Shown here: one piece after another, positions 22,760-32,154 of the stretch
Numbering within the stretch: position 1 is the stretch's first letter
How the letters are laid out: each line of letters opens with the position of its first letter
Assembly: GCF_031845375.1 (NCBI RefSeq)
Contig: NZ_JAVREK010000005.1
Location: forward strand, 205,247 to 269,246
DNA length: 64,000 nt
Reading direction: 5' to 3'
Origin: Streptomonospora wellingtoniae
GTDB taxonomy: Bacteria > Actinomycetota > Actinomycetes > Streptosporangiales > Streptosporangiaceae
Made by a program: the position numbers and the translations under genes
Notes under the pieces: generated by a model
What the model saw: the letters and a program-made list of their open reading frames with translations, nothing else
Database searches by the model: none
Told to the model about the DNA's origin: nothing

Positions 22760-25338
22760 CGGTCGTTGGAGAAGATGCCGCCGCCGCCTCCGTCGTCGCC
22801 GCCGTCATCATCGGTGGGGGTCTCGGTCGGCGTCTCCGTCGTCTCGCACTCCCACACGGGACGGCAGGGCTGCTCGGTGGCGCCCCCCGGCGGAGTGGTC
22901 TCCGGGACGTCCGGAGTCGGCGAGGACGGCGTCTCGGTGGGCTCCGGCTCCTCCGACTCCTCGGTCTGCGTCGGCGTCGGCGTGGGCGTGGGTGTGGGTG
23001 TGGGCCCGTAGCGCTTGGAGGACCCTCCGTAGACGGGCTCCGGGAACTCCTTGACCTCCTTGCCCTTCATCGCCTCGGTCATGAACGCCTTCCAGATCTT
23101 GGCGGAGGTGGTACCGCCGTAGATCGCGCTCACGCCGGGGATGACGAGTTCCTTCCCGTCATCGCGGCTCAGGCCCACCGATGTGGCGAGCTGCGGAGTG
23201 AAGCCGACGAACCAGGCCGACTTGGCGCTGTTGGAGGTACCGGTCTTGCCCGCCACGGGCCGGCCGTCGGGCAGCGCCGCGGCGTCGCCGCCGCCGTTCT
23301 CGACGACCTGCGTCATCGCGTAGGTGGCGTCGGCCGCGGTCTCCTCGCTGAACGCCCGAGTGCCCGACTCCAGCTTGGCCTGGTCGTTGGGCTCGACGAC
23401 CTCGCCCTCGGCGTTGGTCACCTCGGTGATCATGTGCTGGGGAACGTGCACGCCCCCGTTGGCGAAGGTGGCGAACCCGGCGGCCTGGTCCAGCGCGGAG
23501 ACCCGGTAGGTGCCCAGCGCGATGTTGGGCCCCATCTCGGCGGTCTCGAACTGGTCCTCGGAGACCCCGGCGTCGCCGGCGGTCTCGGTGACCGCGGCCG
23601 GTGTGGCCTCGATCGCCAACTGCACGAAGCTGGTGTTGATCGAGTGGGCCGTCGACTCGACGAGGTCGACCTCGCCCCAGGACCGGTTGCTGTCGTTCTG
23701 GATCGGTTCGCCGATCCCCGGGAACTCCTGGGGTGAGTCGCCGTTGAAGGTGCTCTTCAACCCGATCCCCTGTTCCAGGCCGGTCGCCAGCACGTAGGGC
23801 TTGAAGGCCGAACCGGCCTGGGCGTCGAGGACGAGCGAGTTGTTCGGATCCTCGGTGAAGTCGGTGCCGCCGTAAAACGCCTTGATCTCGCCGGTCTGCG
23901 GCTCGATCGAGACCAGGTGCTGCACGGTCTCCTTGGGCATGTCGGGCAGGGTCCCGCTGAAGGCCTCGCCGGCGCGCTTCATCAGCTTGGGATTCAGCGA
24001 GGTCTCGACCGTGTAGCCGCCGGTGGTCACCTGGCTGGGCTCCAGCCCGTACCGGTTGGCGAGCTCGTTGATCACGGCCTGGCGGATGTAGCCCTCCTGG
24101 CCTTCGATGCCCTGGCCCACCGAGTACTTCTTGACCTCGGGAAACTCCAGCTTGTTGGCTTCGGCTTTGGTCATCCCCAGTTCGGGGTTGTCCGCGTGCA
24201 TCTCGACGAGGCCGTCGCGCGCGTAGTCCCAGCGCTCCCTGAGGATCTCGTCCATCTCCGAGCCCTTTTCGATGTTCTCGAAGTTGCCCGGCTGCTGGAT
24301 GATGGTGCCGATGAACACGCCCTCGGCGGCGGTGAGGTCCTGCACGTCCTTGCCGAAGTAGGCCTGGGCGGCGGCCTGCACACCGTAGGCCTGCCGGCCG
24401 AAGTAGATGGTGTTGAGGTACTTCTCCAGGATGGTGTCGGGGTCCATGACCTGGCCCGCCTTGATGGCGATCAGGATCTCCCGCAGCTTTCGGGTGTAGC
24501 TGCGCTCCTGGGAGAGGGTGTCGAAGTAGTTGCGCGCCATCTGCTGGGTGATGGTCGAACCGCCGCCTGCGGAGCCGGCGGTCAGCACGGCCCGCATGGT
24601 GCCGGAGATCGAGATCCCCGGCTCCTCGTAGAAGTTGCGCTGCTCGGCCGCGAGGACGCCGTTGACAACGGTCTGCGGGATGTCCTCGCGCTGGACCATG
24701 ACCCGGTTGATCTCCCCGGTCGTCACGGCCTCTTGGCCGTTGCCGTAGTTGATGCTCGTGGCCGCGAGGGTCGCGCTGTCCTGCTGGTCGAGCGTGCGCG
24801 GGTCGGGGGTGTTGGCATAGGCGATCCCGAGCACCGCGACCCCGGTGACGAACATCAGCGCGCAGGCGATCAGCGCGGGCTTCCACGCCTTGGCGAAGAA
24901 GCGTTTGACGGGGCCGCGCTCGTCGTACTCGTCGTAGTCGTCGTTGGCCGGCCGGCGGCGGCCGCCCCCGCCTCCACTGCCGTGCGCCGCCCTGCGCCCG
25001 GGCCCGGACTCCGAGCGGGCGCCGGCGGCGCGCCTGCCGCCGCTCTGCCTGCCGGGCTCGGCACGGCGCCTGCGGCCGTCGTCGGCGCCCGCGCCGCGCC
25101 CGCGCCGCGCAGGGCGGTCGTCGTCCCAGAAGCCGTCTCCGTCTCCACCGCCGCGGCCTCGTCCGCCGCCGTCCCAGTGGCCGGCGTCATCGTTCGCCGG
25201 GCTGCGCCGACCACCGGCGCGTTCGTCCCCCACCGGGCCGCCGGCCCGGCGCCTGCCGCCGTTGCCGCGTGCGCCTTCCGCCGGGCCGTTCGAGGCCCGG
25301 CGGCGCCCGCCGGCATTCCGTCGTCTTTCGGTACTCAC
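22756..25338 (-). CDS. Class A penicillin-binding protein (transglycosylase/transpeptidase)
   Basis: 860 residues. A roughly 145-residue Arg/Gly/Asp-rich cytoplasmic head precedes a single membrane helix (about 150-172). The GT51 glycosyltransferase domain has GGSTITQQ, with the catalytic-Glu motif reading AEQRNFYEEPG rather than the usual EDxxFxxHxG. The transpeptidase domain has SAFK (near 510), SIN and KTGTS (near 696). A Pro/Thr/Glu tail with repeated TP dipeptides ends the protein. It polymerises and cross-links peptidoglycan and corresponds to mycobacterial PonA1 by position. GTG 25338 has GAGGA 3 bases upstream, a tight spacing. Confidence 0.93.
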   Translation of the reverse strand: MSTERRRNAGGRRRASNGPAEGARGNGGRRRAGGPVGDERAGGRRSPANDDAGHWDGGGRGRGGGDGDGFWDDDRPARRGRGAGADDGRRRRAEPGRQSGGRRAAGARSESGPGRRAAHGSGGGGGRRRPANDDYDEYDERGPVKRFFAKAWKPALIACALMFVTGVAVLGIAYANTPDPRTLDQQDSATLAATSINYGNGQEAVTTGEINRVMVQREDIPQTVVNGVLAAEQRNFYEEPGISISGTMRAVLTAGSAGGGSTITQQMARNYFDTLSQERSYTRKLREILIAIKAGQVMDPDTILEKYLNTIYFGRQAYGVQAAAQAYFGKDVQDLTAAEGVFIGTIIQQPGNFENIEKGSEMDEILRERWDYARDGLVEMHADNPELGMTKAEANKLEFPEVKKYSVGQGIEGQEGYIRQAVINELANRYGLEPSQVTTGGYTVETSLNPKLMKRAGEAFSGTLPDMPKETVQHLVSIEPQTGEIKAFYGGTDFTEDPNNSLVLDAQAGSAFKPYVLATGLEQGIGLKSTFNGDSPQEFPGIGEPIQNDSNRSWGEVDLVESTAHSINTSFVQLAIEATPAAVTETAGDAGVSEDQFETAEMGPNIALGTYRVSALDQAAGFATFANGGVHVPQHMITEVTNAEGEVVEPNDQAKLESGTRAFSEETAADATYAMTQVVENGGGDAAALPDGRPVAGKTGTSNSAKSAWFVGFTPQLATSVGLSRDDGKELVIPGVSAIYGGTTSAKIWKAFMTEAMKGKEVKEFPEPVYGGSSKRYGPTPTPTPTPTPTQTEESEEPEPTETPSSPTPDVPETTPPGGATEQPCRPVWECETTETPTETPTDDDGGDDGGGGGIFSNDR

Positions 25339-26126
25339 GCGTCCTCGATTGCTGTCAGCGGCCGATCGGCCTTGCGACTCGGGTAAGGGAAGGGGATGGG
25401 CCCCGCGCGAAGGAGAATCCGGCCTGTGGATCGAACCGCACCAGTCGATTCGGGGGTTCACACGTCCGCACTATTGGACGCGCGATCGGCGCGGTTGGTT
25501 TTCGATCCTCCGGAAACCTCGTCCTCTGCTTCCTCCTGTCGGCGACCTCTAGGCAGGCATCCCGTGGCGGAACACGGCCGGGGCGGCGATACGTACCGCC
25601 GTGGCCGACCCGGACCCTGCTTTCCCGGGCCCATCGGGGGCGGGCCACAGGCGCAACGGGCCTCACGGGTAAAGCACCCGTCACGGTAGAGCGATGCCGC
25701 CGTATAGCACAACCCGGGCGGGAGCGTACCGGGCCGGAGCGATCGCCGTACCCCGAAGGCGATACGGCTTGTCCGCACCCGAATACGCAGGGCGCACACC
25801 GCGGCCCGCCGATTCGGGCACCGGCGGAGGTCCCCGCGGTACGAACCCGCAGCTCGCCACCCTTTTCTTTCGGACACGGCGCGATGGAAGGCGTTCGCCG
25901 GCAGGTGTTAGATAGCCAACATAGGGTTGCGTTATATCGAAGCGATATAGTCATACGTATATAAACCACACATTGGCCCCATCGCTCCGGAACAGTCCGC
26001 GACCGGCAAGGGGCGGCCCGGCCCGGTGCCGGCCGCCTCGCACCGATCGACCGCGCGGGAGCGGGAACAGATCCGGCCCATGTACGGCTGACTCCCATAG
26101 GCGCGACGAACCAGGAGGTGCGAGGG
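25339..26126. other. Intergenic region, 788 bases, between divergent pbp and padR
   Basis: The longest stretch without a supported gene apart from the dnaA upstream region. It should contain the PBP promoter and the padR promoter. The segment 25915-25975 is strikingly AT-rich for this genome. Open frames through it have no ribosome sites. Confidence 0.5.
25933..25960. promoter_or_regulatory. Candidate PadR operator
   Basis: TATATCG-AAG-CGATATA (25933-25949) is a perfect 7-bp dyad with a 3-base centre, followed by the palindrome ATACGTAT (25953-25960). AT-rich dyads of this kind are used by PadR-type regulators, and the padR gene starts 167 bases downstream. Confidence 0.5.
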
Positions 26127-26756
26127 ATGAGCAAGGGACGGGCACGGGTGCTGGAGCTCGCCGTCCTCGGACACCTCGCCGCGACCCCTATGCACGGCTA
26201 CGAACTGCGCAAACGCCTCAACTCCGAGCTCGGCGCCTTCCACGCCTTCTCCTACGGGTCCCTCTACCCCTGCCTGAAGTCGATGCTGCGCCGGGACCTG
26301 GTGGCCGAGTCCGACCCGGGCGAGCCCGGCGCGGCGCGCGGACGGCGCTCGCGGATCGTCTACCGGCTGACCGACCAGGGCCGCGACCGGCTGCACGAGC
26401 TCCTCTCCGACTGCATCCCCGCGGCCACCGACGACGAGTGCTTCGGGGTGCATTTCACCCTGTTCGGCCGCACCCGCTCCGAGGTGCGGCTGCGTATCCT
26501 CGACGGTCGGCGCGCACGGCTGCTGGAACGGCTGTCCGCGCTGCGGGACCGCCTGGGCGAGCGGTCGCAGGACCCCTACACCGTCGAACTGCACCGCCAT
26601 CGGGCAGCGGCCATCGAGAGCGAGGTCGACTGGCTCGACACCCTCATCCGCCAGGAGCGGCGCTGCGCTGAAAGGACGGCGGGGGCCGATGCGAGCATCG
26701 GCGGGAGCGCCCCGCCCGACGGGGCGACTCCGCCACACACCGGCAACCGGCGCTAG
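26127..26756 (+). CDS. PadR-family transcriptional regulator
   Basis: 209 residues from ATG 26127; AGGAGG lies 8 bases upstream, so GTG 26118 is not needed. The winged-helix domain LELAVLGHLAATPMHGYELRKRL and YGSLYPCLKSMLRRDLV are PadR signatures, followed by a C-terminal helical dimerisation domain and a Gly/Ala/Pro tail. It precedes ino1 by 87 bases, the same pair as Rv0047c-ino1 in mycobacteria, so control of inositol synthesis or of itself is inferred. The effector is unknown. Confidence 0.87.
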   Translation: MSKGRARVLELAVLGHLAATPMHGYELRKRLNSELGAFHAFSYGSLYPCLKSMLRRDLVAESDPGEPGAARGRRSRIVYRLTDQGRDRLHELLSDCIPAATDDECFGVHFTLFGRTRSEVRLRILDGRRARLLERLSALRDRLGERSQDPYTVELHRHRAAAIESEVDWLDTLIRQERRCAERTAGADASIGGSAPPDGATPPHTGNRR

Positions 26757-26843
26757 CCGGAGGCGGCACGAGCCGCCGCTCGGCGCGTTCTTCCGGCGCG
26801 CCGCGACAATTCCCAGTCAGCAACGAAGAAGGAGCAAGGACCA

Positions 26844-27923
26844 ATGGGTTCGGTACGTGTAGCCGTCGTCGGTGTTGGAAACTGCGCGGCGTCGCTCGTC
26901 CAGGGCGTCCACTACTACTCTGATGCCGACCCCGAGGCCCGGGTGCCCGGCCTCATGCATGTGCAGTTCGGCTCCTACCACGTGGGCGACGTCGAGTTCG
27001 TCGCCGCGTTCGACGTCGACGCCAAGAAGGTCGGCCACGACCTCGCCGACGCCATCAGCGCGAGCGAGAACAACACGCTCAAGATCTGCGACGTGCCGCC
27101 CACCGGCGTGACGGTGCAGCGCGGCCCCACCTTCGACGGGCTGGGTCGCTACTACCGCGAGACCATCGAGGAGTCCACCGATGACGCGGTCGACGTGGTC
27201 GCCGCGATCAAGGCGGCCGGCACCGACGTGCTGGTGTCCTATCTGCCGGTGGGCTCGGAGGAGGCCGACCACTTCTACGCCCAGTGCGCCCTCGACGCCG
27301 GGGTGGCCTTCGTCAACGCCCTCCCAGTCTTCATCGCCTCGGACCCCGAGTGGGCCGACAAGTTCACCCGGGCCGGAGTGCCGATCGTGGGCGACGACAT
27401 CAAGTCCCAGGTCGGGGCGACCATAACGCACCGCGTCCTGTCGAAGCTGTTCGAGGATCGCGGTGTGGTCGTAGACCGCACCTATCAGCTCAACTTCGGC
27501 GGGAACATGGACTTCATGAACATGCTGGAGCGGGAGCGGCTGGAGTCCAAGAAGGTCTCCAAGACGCGGTCGGTCACGTCCCAGATCCCCCACGAGCTCA
27601 AGGCCGGCTCGGTGCACATCGGCCCCTCCGACCACGTGCCGTGGCTGGACGACCGCAAGTGGGCTTACATCCGCCTGGAGGGGCGCGCCTTCGGCGACGC
27701 ACCGCTGAGCCTGGAGTACAAGCTGGAGGTGTGGGACTCCCCCAACTCCGCCGGCATCATCATCGACGCGATCCGCGCCGCCAAGATCGCCAAGGACCGC
27801 GGTATCGGCGGCCCCCTCCTCTCCGCCTCCTCCTACTTCATGAAGTCGCCGCCCGAACAGCACAGCGACAGCGACGGCCACACCCTGGTCGAGCGGTTCA
27901 TCGCGGGCGAGATCGACCGCTGA
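26844..27923 (+). CDS. ino1: Myo-inositol-1-phosphate synthase
   Basis: 359 residues. It isomerises glucose-6-phosphate to 1L-myo-inositol-1-phosphate using NAD+, the first step toward phosphatidylinositol and mycothiol in actinobacteria. VAVVGVGNCAASLVQGV is the nucleotide-binding motif, and NFGGNMDFMNM with SVHIGPSDHVPWLDDRK are conserved active-site segments (named separately). Length equals that of the actinobacterial short form. AAGGAG lies upstream of ATG 26844. It follows padR by 87 bases. Confidence 0.95.
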   Translation: MGSVRVAVVGVGNCAASLVQGVHYYSDADPEARVPGLMHVQFGSYHVGDVEFVAAFDVDAKKVGHDLADAISASENNTLKICDVPPTGVTVQRGPTFDGLGRYYRETIEESTDDAVDVVAAIKAAGTDVLVSYLPVGSEEADHFYAQCALDAGVAFVNALPVFIASDPEWADKFTRAGVPIVGDDIKSQVGATITHRVLSKLFEDRGVVVDRTYQLNFGGNMDFMNMLERERLESKKVSKTRSVTSQIPHELKAGSVHIGPSDHVPWLDDRKWAYIRLEGRAFGDAPLSLEYKLEVWDSPNSAGIIIDAIRAAKIAKDRGIGGPLLSASSYFMKSPPEQHSDSDGHTLVERFIAGEIDR

Positions 27924-28071
27924 GGCCCGGCCGCGGTGCCGCCAGCGCCGGTCCGTGCGCGGACCGGCCGGGGTCGGCCGTCCGCGATGTCCGGCTCCCC
28001 GGTCGGGCCATAATGGTGCTTCCCACCTGAAGCCGACCCGGGCGATTCGCCCGCGCAGGGCAAGGAGCCTC

Positions 28072-28755
28072 ATGAGCTACCCCCAGGACCCCGGCCGGCC
28101 CCCGCAGCCGGGGCCGCAGGGACCGTGGCAGCAGCCGGCGCCGGGGCCCGGCGGCCCCTACCACCCCGGCCCGCCGGGCGGTCCCGGGCCGGGCTACGGG
28201 CCGCCCCCGGGCCCGCTGCCGGGCGGCGGTAGTCCCTATCCTCCGCCTCCGGGCGGCCGCCCGCCCGGAGGCGGAGGCAACGTCGGACTCATCCTCGTGA
28301 TCATCTCCGTCTGCGTGGCCCTGCTCGTCGTCGTGGGCGGGATCGCGTTGGTCCTGCTGAGCACTCCGGGCGGCTCCGGCGGTCAGGGGTCGGGAGGCAG
28401 CGTCCAGGCGACCTACGAAGGCACCTGGGACGGCACCCTCGACCAGTACGACGGCTCAGGCGAAACCATGGGCACCTGGTCGCTGACCGTCGAGATCAGC
28501 GACGACAAGATCTCGGCCGAGGAGTACGGCCTCGGCAGCACCGACGACGGCCGCTGCGCCTGGGAGATCGCCGACGCCCAGGGCACCGAGTCCTCGCTCA
28601 CGTTCACCTACTCGGTCGCGAACGACCCCGACTGCGTGGACAACGGCCAGGTCACCCTGGAGCCTGCCGGCGGCGACGCGCTCGACGTGACGGTCACCAG
28701 CGTCCTCGAGGACGGTAGCGAAAGCGAGTCCGAAGGCACCCTGCAGCGGCAGTAG
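28072..28755 (+). CDS. Membrane-anchored protein with Pro/Gly-rich cytoplasmic head
   Basis: 227 residues. The first 68 residues are Pro/Gly/Gln-rich low complexity (PPQPGPQGPWQQ and similar), then one transmembrane helix (about 70-95, LILVIISVCVALLVVVGGIA), then an outer domain of about 120 residues with paired Cys and beta-rich pattern (YEGTWDGTLDQYDGSG, LTVEISDDKI). This resembles many actinobacterial surface proteins of unknown role. AAGGAG lies 6 bases before ATG 28072. It may follow ino1 (148-base gap) in one unit. Confidence 0.65.
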   Translation: MSYPQDPGRPPQPGPQGPWQQPAPGPGGPYHPGPPGGPGPGYGPPPGPLPGGGSPYPPPPGGRPPGGGGNVGLILVIISVCVALLVVVGGIALVLLSTPGGSGGQGSGGSVQATYEGTWDGTLDQYDGSGETMGTWSLTVEISDDKISAEEYGLGSTDDGRCAWEIADAQGTESSLTFTYSVANDPDCVDNGQVTLEPAGGDALDVTVTSVLEDGSESESEGTLQRQ

Positions 28756-28852
28756 CCCCCGGCGGTCCGCGTGCAACGGGGCGGCCGCCGGGCCGCCGCG
28801 GCCCCCGAACCCCGGGGGCCTGCGTCCGCCCGGTCGGCCGTGCCGTGCGCGG

Positions 28853-28866
28853 GTTTCACGTGGAAC
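28853..28866. promoter_or_regulatory. Degenerate parS site, one mismatch
   Basis: GTTTCACGTGGAAC differs from the 14-bp parS palindrome by one base. It is about 21 kb from dnaA, beside the MFS gene promoter. Confidence 0.6.
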
Positions 28867-28912
28867 ATCCGTCCCGGCGCGCACCCGCAGCCGTGTCCTG
28901 CGGCGCCCGCCA

Positions 28913-28927
28913 TAGGCTTGGCCGGTG
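28913..28927 (+). promoter_or_regulatory. Leaderless-type promoter of the MFS gene
   Basis: TAGGCT (28913-28918) sits 6 bases before GTG 28925, the arrangement of a leaderless mRNA in actinobacteria. There is no ribosome binding site. Confidence 0.5.
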
Positions 28928-30205
28928 TCCTTCTACCGCGATCTGCGCGACGTACTGCGGGGACCGCGGTTCCGCCGCCTGTTCACCACCCGGCTGGTCT
29001 CGCAGTTCGGCGACGGCGTGTACCAGGCGGGCCTGGCCGGATACATCTTCTTCTCACCCGAGCAGCACACCACCGCCGGCCAGGTGGCCACCGCCTTCGC
29101 CGTCCTGCTGCTGCCGTTCTCGGCCGTGGGGCCCTTCGCGGGCGTCCTCATCGACAGGTGGTCACGTCGACAAGTCCTCGTACTCTCCGCCCTGGCCAAA
29201 GGTGCGGTGGCGGCCGCCACCGCCGCACTCGTGTGGTCGGGCTCGGACGGCGCCGTGTTCTTCGCGACCGCGCTCGTGCTGCTCAGCGTCAACCGCTTCC
29301 TCCTCGCCGCGCTGTCGGCCGCGCTGCCGCACGTCGTCCCCCGGCACAAGCTGATGATGGCCAACGCGGTCACACCGACGTGCGGCACCTTCGCCGCCTT
29401 CGCCGGAGCGGGCGCCGGGGCCGGACTCCGCCTGCTCGGCGGCGACGGCGCCGCGGGGACGGCGCTGATCCTGCTGGGTGCCGGAGCGGCGATGGCGCTG
29501 GCCGCCCCCGCCGCGCTCACGCTCGGCCGCGCCGAGCTCGGTCCCGACTTCGACGAGCAGGCGGACCGCGTCCGCGCCGCCGTGCGCACCGTGGCCGCCG
29601 GACTCGCCGACGGCGCACGCCACATCTGGAGCCGGCGCCCCGCCCGCTACGGGCTGGCCACCATCGCCGGGCACAGGGCCGGTTACGGGGTCGCGACGCT
29701 GGTGACCCTCCTGCTGTACAACAACACCTTCACCTCCGGTGGCGTCGCCGGATTCGCCGGGTTCTCGGTGGCTCTGGCGGCCTCGGCCGCCGGGTACTTC
29801 GCCGGGGCCGCGGCGACCCCGTGGGCCACCGCGCGCATCTCCGCCGACGCCTGGATCGCGCTGCTGCTGGGAGCCGGGGGCGCAGCGCTACTGGTGTTCG
29901 GGCTGCCGTTCGCACCCGCTCTGTTCCCGGCCGCAGGCTTCGCCCTCGGGCTGGTGTCCCAAGGGGTGAAGGTCAGCGTCGACACGCTGGTTCAGCGACA
30001 TGTCGACGACGCCTTCCGGGGACGCGTGTTCTCGGTCTACGACATGCTGTTCAACGCGGCCTTCGTGGCGGGTGCGGGGCTCGCGGCGGCGGCCGTGCCG
30101 CGCTCGGGCACCAGTGTCGCGGCGGTCGTCGCCCTGGCGGCGGGGTACGCGCTGATGGCGGCCTGCTGGGCGGTGCGCGCCCACGCTCTGCGCGGCAGGG
30201 GGTGA
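28925..30205 (+). CDS. Major facilitator superfamily transporter
   Basis: 426 residues with 12 predicted helices. The start VSFYRDLRDVLRGPRFRRLF and the loop GVLIDRWSRRQVLVLSALAK between helices 2 and 3 are typical of the drug:H+ antiporter-like group with the motif-A variant. It lacks a ribosome site but has a -10 element 6 bases upstream, so it is probably translated from a leaderless transcript. It is convergent with the CCA-adding enzyme gene. Substrate unknown. Confidence 0.8.
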   Translation: MSFYRDLRDVLRGPRFRRLFTTRLVSQFGDGVYQAGLAGYIFFSPEQHTTAGQVATAFAVLLLPFSAVGPFAGVLIDRWSRRQVLVLSALAKGAVAAATAALVWSGSDGAVFFATALVLLSVNRFLLAALSAALPHVVPRHKLMMANAVTPTCGTFAAFAGAGAGAGLRLLGGDGAAGTALILLGAGAAMALAAPAALTLGRAELGPDFDEQADRVRAAVRTVAAGLADGARHIWSRRPARYGLATIAGHRAGYGVATLVTLLLYNNTFTSGGVAGFAGFSVALAASAAGYFAGAAATPWATARISADAWIALLLGAGGAALLVFGLPFAPALFPAAGFALGLVSQGVKVSVDTLVQRHVDDAFRGRVFSVYDMLFNAAFVAGAGLAAAAVPRSGTSVAAVVALAAGYALMAACWAVRAHALRGRG

Positions 30206-30297
30206 CATGCGGTTTCGCCGACACGTCGCTACGTCGACACATCGACGGGCGGATCCGCCCGTTCGACAGGCCTCCGACCGCGCCGGGCGCGTCGGCG

Positions 30298-31845
30298 CTA
30301 CTCGGATCGCTCCGCGTGCTGCTCGGCGCCGCCCGCGCCGCCGGACTCCTCCAGATGGCGCCTCGCCCAGGAGCGCAGCTCCTCGGCGGCGGCCTCCTTG
30401 TCCATCGGGCCGTTCTCCAAGCGCAGCTCCAACAGGAACCGCCAGGCCTTGCCGATCATCGGTCCCGGCCCGATGTCGAGGATCTGCTGGATCTCGTTGC
30501 CGTCGAGGTCGGGGCGGACCTTGTTGAGCTCCTCCTCCTCGGCGAGGCGGTCGATGCGGCGCTCGATGTCGTCGTAGGCGCGGGCGAGCGCTGCGGCCTT
30601 GCGCCGGTTGCGGGTCGTGCAGTCGGCGCGCGTGAGCACGTGCAGCCGCTGCAGTTGGTCGCCGGCGTCGCGTGCGTAGCGCCGCACCGCGGAGTCGGTC
30701 CACTCGCCCTTGCCGTAGCCGTGGAAGCGCAGGTGCAGTGCCACCAGCTTGCCGACGGCTGCGGTGACGTCCTTGGGGAACCGAAGCGCGCTGAGCCGGC
30801 TCTTGCTCATGGACGCGCCCACCACCTCGTGGTGGTGGAAGGTGACCCGGCCGCCGGACTCGAACGCACGGGTCTTGGGCTTTCCGATGTCGTGCAGCAG
30901 GGCGGCGAGGCGCAGCACGAGGTCGGGCTGCATGCCGCGCTTTCGCTCCAGCTCGATCGCCTGGTCGAGCACGGTCAGCGAGTGGTCGTAGACGTCCTTG
31001 TGCCGGTGGTGCTCGTCGATCTCCAGCCGCATGCGGGGGATCTCCGGCAGCACGTGGTCGGCGATGCCGAAGTCGACCATCAGCTCGACGCCCGTGCGCG
31101 GATCGCCGCTGAGCATCAGCTTGGTGAGCTCGTCGCGGACACGCTCGGCGGAGACGATGGCCAGCCGGTCGGCCATGGCCGAGGCGGCCTCGCGGACCTC
31201 GGGTGCCGGGGTCATGCCGAGCTGCGCGGCGAAGCGCACGGCGCGCATGACGCGCAGCGGGTCGTCGCTGAAGGAGTCCTCGGGCAGGCCCGGTGTGCGC
31301 AGCCGGGCGGCCTTGAGATCGGCCAGGCCGCCGAAGGGGTCGACGAACTCCCGCTCGGGCAGTCGGACCGCCATGGCGTTGACGGTGAAGTCGCGCCGGA
31401 GCAGGTCGTCGTGCAGGGAGGAGCCGTAGTGGACCTCGGGCTTGCGGGACTTGGGCTGGTAGGACTCACTGCGGTAGGTGGTGATCTCCAGTTGCAGGCC
31501 GCCCTTGCGCAGGCCGACGGTGCCGAAGTCGATGCCCACCGTCCACACGGCGTCGGCCCAGCCCTCGACCAGCGACAGGATGGTCTGCGGCACGGCGTCG
31601 GTGGTGAGGTCGAAGTCGTGGACCTCGCGGCCGAGCACCGCGTCGCGGACGGGTCCGCCCACCATCGCGAGCTCGTGCCCGCCCGCGGAGAACCGCTCGC
31701 CCAGCTCCTGGACGACAGAGTCGATGGAGCCGAAGAGCGCGGTTATCGCCGCGCGCTGCTTGTCGGTGAGGTCGCCCGGGACGGTCGGCGCAGTCCCGCC
31801 CGCGGGTTCGCGTGGGGACTCACCGGGAAACGCTGTGTTCGGCAC
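30298..31845 (-). CDS. pcnA: CCA tRNA nucleotidyltransferase
   Basis: 515 residues. It adds or repairs the 3' CCA of tRNAs. The class II nucleotidyltransferase head domain has GGPVRDAVLG and DFDLTTDA (metal-binding acidic pair), then RRDFTVNAMA and an HD domain (LLHDIGKPKTR). The C-terminal helical part is long. GTG 31845 lies 8 bases after TAGTCT (31859-31854), a leaderless-type start; the longer frame lacks a site. tRNA-Ser in this window lacks an encoded CCA and would need this enzyme. It is divergent from the DUF6049-like gene. Confidence 0.9.
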   Translation of the reverse strand: MPNTAFPGESPREPAGGTAPTVPGDLTDKQRAAITALFGSIDSVVQELGERFSAGGHELAMVGGPVRDAVLGREVHDFDLTTDAVPQTILSLVEGWADAVWTVGIDFGTVGLRKGGLQLEITTYRSESYQPKSRKPEVHYGSSLHDDLLRRDFTVNAMAVRLPEREFVDPFGGLADLKAARLRTPGLPEDSFSDDPLRVMRAVRFAAQLGMTPAPEVREAASAMADRLAIVSAERVRDELTKLMLSGDPRTGVELMVDFGIADHVLPEIPRMRLEIDEHHRHKDVYDHSLTVLDQAIELERKRGMQPDLVLRLAALLHDIGKPKTRAFESGGRVTFHHHEVVGASMSKSRLSALRFPKDVTAAVGKLVALHLRFHGYGKGEWTDSAVRRYARDAGDQLQRLHVLTRADCTTRNRRKAAALARAYDDIERRIDRLAEEEELNKVRPDLDGNEIQQILDIGPGPMIGKAWRFLLELRLENGPMDKEAAAEELRSWARRHLEESGGAGGAEQHAERSE

Positions 31846-32154
31846 ACCACCAGAGACTAGGGGGCCTCCCCCGGTCATGCGAATCGGCCGGAGCCGCTGT
31901 GGACAGGGCTCGGCCGACGCGCCGACCGCCTGCGCGACCCCTCGGGCGGGTCTGGGACAGCGCCGCCTTACATTCCACCCGGGCCGTATTGCAACGGAGC
32001 GCGGCCGGGTAGGGGGTATCGTTCTCAGCAGTCCGCCGCGACTCCCGCGCGCCCGACGGGGGTGCACGCGCGGGTCGCGAGATTGCGGCGTCCAGCGCTT
32101 TCGTACCCAATCCCCCGCGGGCCATTGTCAACCTGACACGGAAGACCTTCTGGC
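31846..32154. promoter_or_regulatory. Divergent promoter region, pcnA / DUF6049-like gene
   Basis: 309 bases. It contains TAGTCT (31859-31854, minus) for pcnA and the small dyad TGTCA-ACC-TGACA at 32126-32138, 16 bases before the plus-strand start. No gene is supported. Confidence 0.45.
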
